Source of the DNA: a virus
IMG/VR virus record: IMGVR_UViG_3300043419_000932
Location: 1-22,217 of that record
Reading direction: 5' to 3' (one strand)
DNA length: 22,217 nt
The notes under the pieces were generated by a model. That model saw nothing but the letters and a program-made list of their open reading frames with translations. It was not told the DNA's origin and searched no databases. Shown piece after piece: positions 20,327 to 22,217 of the stretch. The stretch's first letter is position 1; each line of letters begins with the position of its first letter. A program made the translations under genes and the position numbers.

Positions 20327-20533
20327 ATGGGTTATATGAAGTGGGTAAAAGGCCTGATGGATACAGGTCGGCACACAATTCTTCGTGAGAAATACGACGA
20401 AGCAATTAAGTGTGAGTTTAAACGAATAGAATTTGACAATTCTAATCTTGATGTTAAATTTGTAGGTCACGTTCTTGATTTTATTGACAAGAATGATGAT
20501 GCTCATACAGCAACAAGACATGAAAAACTCTGA
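20327..20533 (+). CDS. Hypothetical protein before the polymerase, 68 residues
   Basis: Reads MGYMKWVKGLMDTGRHTILR and continues EKYDEAIKCEFKRIEFDNSN. Helix then strand, charged, with no motif. Its last 14 bases overlap the polymerase start in another frame, so the two are coupled. GGAGGTCAAGATGA at 20300-20313 just upstream looks like a further, decayed copy of the array junction, whose own ATG leads to only nine codons. Confidence 0.55.
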   Translation: MGYMKWVKGLMDTGRHTILREKYDEAIKCEFKRIEFDNSNLDVKFVGHVLDFIDKNDDAHTATRHEKL

Positions 20534-21914
20534 TTCTATCTATGTAGTTAATGGTAAAGATAATCTCTTTGAATACCCATTGAACTCGTGTACAATGCAA
20601 GAATGTGTAGACTACTTACGATCAATTGATTTGATTGGGGTAGATACCGAGACCGAAGGTTTCGACTTCACAGGCAAACGATTGTTAATGATTCAATGTG
20701 GTGACAAAGGGAAACAGTTTATCATTGATTACAGAGTAACTAGTAAGCAAGAGATAGCATTGTTGAAATCTGTTTTAGAAGATGATTCTAAAATTAAGAT
20801 ACTTCATAATGCTAAGTTTGATTACAAGTTCCTCAAGTTCTATTGTAATATCAGCCTCAATAATGTGTACGACACATTCTTGGTGGAGAAGATATTACAC
20901 TGTGGTAAAGACGATTATGGTTTTGCTCTTGGCAAGCTTACTCAAAGGTATTTAAACGTCACTCTCAATAAAGAAGTACGTAACAGATTCGTAGACCTTG
21001 GTAGTAATCCATTCACTGTTGATCAAATGGTGTATGGTGCTAAAGATGTAGAATATCTAATCGATATCTATCACAAACAACAGCCTGATATTGAGCTTAA
21101 GAGACTACGAAGTGTAGTTAGGCTTGAGAACGAAGCTGTTGTAGTTTTCTCTGAGATTGAGTATGAGGGATTAATCCTTGATACTGAAGCTTGGCAAAAA
21201 CTTGCTGTCAGAAACAAAGCCATGTCTATTCAGCTTGAGAAAGAGCTGGACAAGTCATTGGTTGCTGATGAAAGGTTTACGAAATACAAGGCACAAAAGC
21301 AGTTGGATATGTTTACTGCTGTAGAGGATTTGAAAGAGTCTACAGTTAAGTGGTCGTCCCCAACTCAAGTGTTAAAGATTTTCAGAACGTTAGTACCTGA
21401 GCTTGAGAATGCTAACGGTAAGAAGCTTGCACCTTATAGGTTTAAGCATACTCTTATCGATGAGTATATCAAGTACAAGGAGAAGGATAAGTTATCATCT
21501 GCATTTGGAGATAACTTCTACACATTCCTTAGTGCTGACAAGAAAGTTAGAACGAATTTCACACAAATCCTGGACACAGGTCGTGTTAGTAGTTCTGAGC
21601 CCAATATGCAACAAATTCCTGCTACTAACGAGTACAGAAATTGCTTTGTGGCTCCTGAAGGTTATGTGTTTGTATCTAGTGACTACTCATCACAAGAATT
21701 AAATGTAATAGCATATGGATCTCAAGACCCTGTGTTTCTAAAAGCTCTCGAAAATAATGAAGACTTGCACTCGGTATGTGCAGAGTTAGTATTCGGAGAA
21801 GTATGGAAGAATGCAGCAGAAGAGGATTGTGCCTATTACAAAACGAAAGAGAAGTGTGACTGTAAAGCTCACAAGAAATTAAGAACTCAAGTTAAGACAA
21901 TCAATTTCGGTTAA
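20520..21914 (+). CDS. polA: DNA polymerase family A, N-terminal exon
   Basis: 464 residues, starting MKNSDSIYVVNGKDNLFEYP. 3'-5' exonuclease domain: Exo I VDTETEG (Asp42, Glu44), Exo II HNAKFDYKF (Asp101) and Exo III YGAKD (Asp176). Polymerase domain: DTGRVSSSEPNMQQIP (about 352-367), motif A FVSSDYSSQELN (Asp388), then RTQVKTINFG, the first half of motif B (O-helix), where the frame meets TAA. Palm motif C (HDE) and the rest of the fingers are missing, so this product alone could not polymerise. A short Cys-rich insert (DCAYYKTKEKCDCKAH) lies between motifs A and B. It replicates the phage genome. The break coincides with a possible group I intron site. Confidence 0.92.
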   Translation: MKNSDSIYVVNGKDNLFEYPLNSCTMQECVDYLRSIDLIGVDTETEGFDFTGKRLLMIQCGDKGKQFIIDYRVTSKQEIALLKSVLEDDSKIKILHNAKFDYKFLKFYCNISLNNVYDTFLVEKILHCGKDDYGFALGKLTQRYLNVTLNKEVRNRFVDLGSNPFTVDQMVYGAKDVEYLIDIYHKQQPDIELKRLRSVVRLENEAVVVFSEIEYEGLILDTEAWQKLAVRNKAMSIQLEKELDKSLVADERFTKYKAQKQLDMFTAVEDLKESTVKWSSPTQVLKIFRTLVPELENANGKKLAPYRFKHTLIDEYIKYKEKDKLSSAFGDNFYTFLSADKKVRTNFTQILDTGRVSSSEPNMQQIPATNEYRNCFVAPEGYVFVSSDYSSQELNVIAYGSQDPVFLKALENNEDLHSVCAELVFGEVWKNAAEEDCAYYKTKEKCDCKAHKKLRTQVKTINFG

Positions 21915-21959
21915 ATTTTATTATCTTTGTCTTATGAAAAAAGATAGCCAGGCCGAAGT
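21904..21959 (+). other. Candidate group I intron P1 helix
   Basis: The exon end ATTTCGGT (21904-21911) pairs with GCCGAAGT (21952-21959) over 8 bp. The last exon base U pairs with G, the hallmark of a group I 5' splice site. An inner TATCTTT/AAAGATA hairpin (21922-21928, 21940-21946) extends it. The same bases hold a -7-like TATCTTTG at 21922-21929. Confidence 0.5.
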
Positions 21960-22217
21960 AAAAATCCGTAAATTCAGGGAACCCTCAGCACGTAACGGTG
22001 GTGGCAATCCTGAGCCAAGCCTTGAGAGTAAGGAAGGTGCAGAGACTAGACACGGATTATGTAAGAAATGCAATGAACCTATTCCGGTTCACAAATACAA
22101 AAATGCTAAATTTTGCAGCGACAAATGTAGAACTGCATTTGCTTCTCATAAATGGAGAGTTGAACATGGATTAATCAAAGTTCCTAATGTAGGATCTGGA
22201 GGTAATCAATGGGGAAA
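21912..22217 (+). mobile_element. Probable group I intron in the polymerase gene (5' part)
   Basis: The polymerase reading frame is cut within motif B by sequence that starts with TAA and carries an HNH-like ORF. Self-splicing introns with HNH homing endonucleases in DNA polymerase genes are known from phages (SPO1 is the classic case) and introns are reported in crAss-like phages. The catalytic core (P3-P9) and the second exon would lie beyond the right edge, so the class is inferred from the break point, the P1 helix and the ORF. Confidence 0.55.
21934..22217 (+). CDS. HNH-type homing endonuclease candidate (N-terminal part)
   Basis: 94 residues are visible, open at the edge: MKKDSQAEVKIRKFREPSAR, a polar linker, then LCKKCNEPIP (Cys43, Cys46) and KFCSDKCRTAF (Cys61, Cys65), a CxxC...CxxxC zinc finger, followed by KVPNVGSGGNQWG. 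A zinc finger followed by VGSGGNQ-x-G is a pattern I associate with N-terminal parts of phage HNH endonucleases; the His-Asn-His core would lie beyond the edge. Its start codon lies within the loop of the candidate P1 extension, and a TATCTTTG element ends 4 bases before it, so it may also be transcribed independently. The nuclease call is inference until the catalytic part is seen. Confidence 0.6.
   Translation, partial: MKKDSQAEVKIRKFREPSARNGGGNPEPSLESKEGAETRHGLCKKCNEPIPVHKYKNAKFCSDKCRTAFASHKWRVEHGLIKVPNVGSGGNQWG

Noticed and set aside
20810-20830. TAAGTTTG promoter-like element
   Set aside because: It lies inside the polymerase exonuclease coding sequence (AKFDYKF) and has no gene start after it.
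21912-22217. Intein in the polymerase
   Set aside because: The frame ends in TAA straight after the exon; an intein would continue in frame with a Cys or Ser at the junction.

Overview
The window looks like part of a tailed-phage genome infecting a member of the Bacteroidota. Reasons: AT-rich DNA; promoters of the Bacteroidota type (TTTG, 19-21 bases, TAnnTTTG); translation starts mostly without Shine-Dalgarno sequences; a recognisable capsid-packaging block (acidic scaffold-like protein, portal, large terminase); an IHF/HU-like protein; and a family-A DNA polymerase. The large-terminase and portal sequences, the IHF-like protein and the divergent late/early layout recall crAss-like podoviruses (Crassvirales). 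That placement is an inference and would need a terminase phylogeny. The standard genetic code fits all genes.

Left half (1-13523, minus strand, read right to left): a densely packed late block. It starts at about 13.53 kb with three tiny genes (50, 51 and 45 codons) and a 300-base gap without a convincing gene. Then come a 76-residue protein, a tail fibre-like protein, a lysis cassette (L,D-peptidase-like endolysin, BhlA-like holin candidate, two-TM holin candidate and two overlapping spanin-like genes), and an internal promoter. Next are a GroES-like co-chaperonin, a winged-helix protein, a zinc-ribbon protein, an IHF-like protein, a possible small terminase, the large terminase, portal, ferritin-like protein, a virion protein with a possible muralytic motif, and the scaffold-like protein. 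The start of the next (probably capsid) gene lies at the very edge. Many genes overlap as ATGA or TAATG, so the block is translationally coupled.

Centre (13524-14707): a divergent promoter region. It is followed by a plus-strand GIY-YIG nuclease fused to a HipB/Y4mF-like helix-turn-helix domain, then by 390 bases carrying three different pairs of short direct repeats (possible origin or operator array).

Right half (14708-22217, plus strand): small early or middle genes separated by unusually long non-coding gaps (170-540 bases). These gaps are full of RNA-type hairpins, two tRNA-like elements and two clear terminator-like hairpins. From 18456 there is a run of small genes, including a tandem array of duplicated genes that share near-identical ends and junctions but have different centres. 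The window ends in a family-A DNA polymerase gene that stops exactly in its conserved motif B (KTINFG). It is followed by an HNH-like zinc-finger ORF, and the flanks can form a group I intron P1 helix, so the polymerase is probably interrupted by an intron carrying a homing endonuclease.
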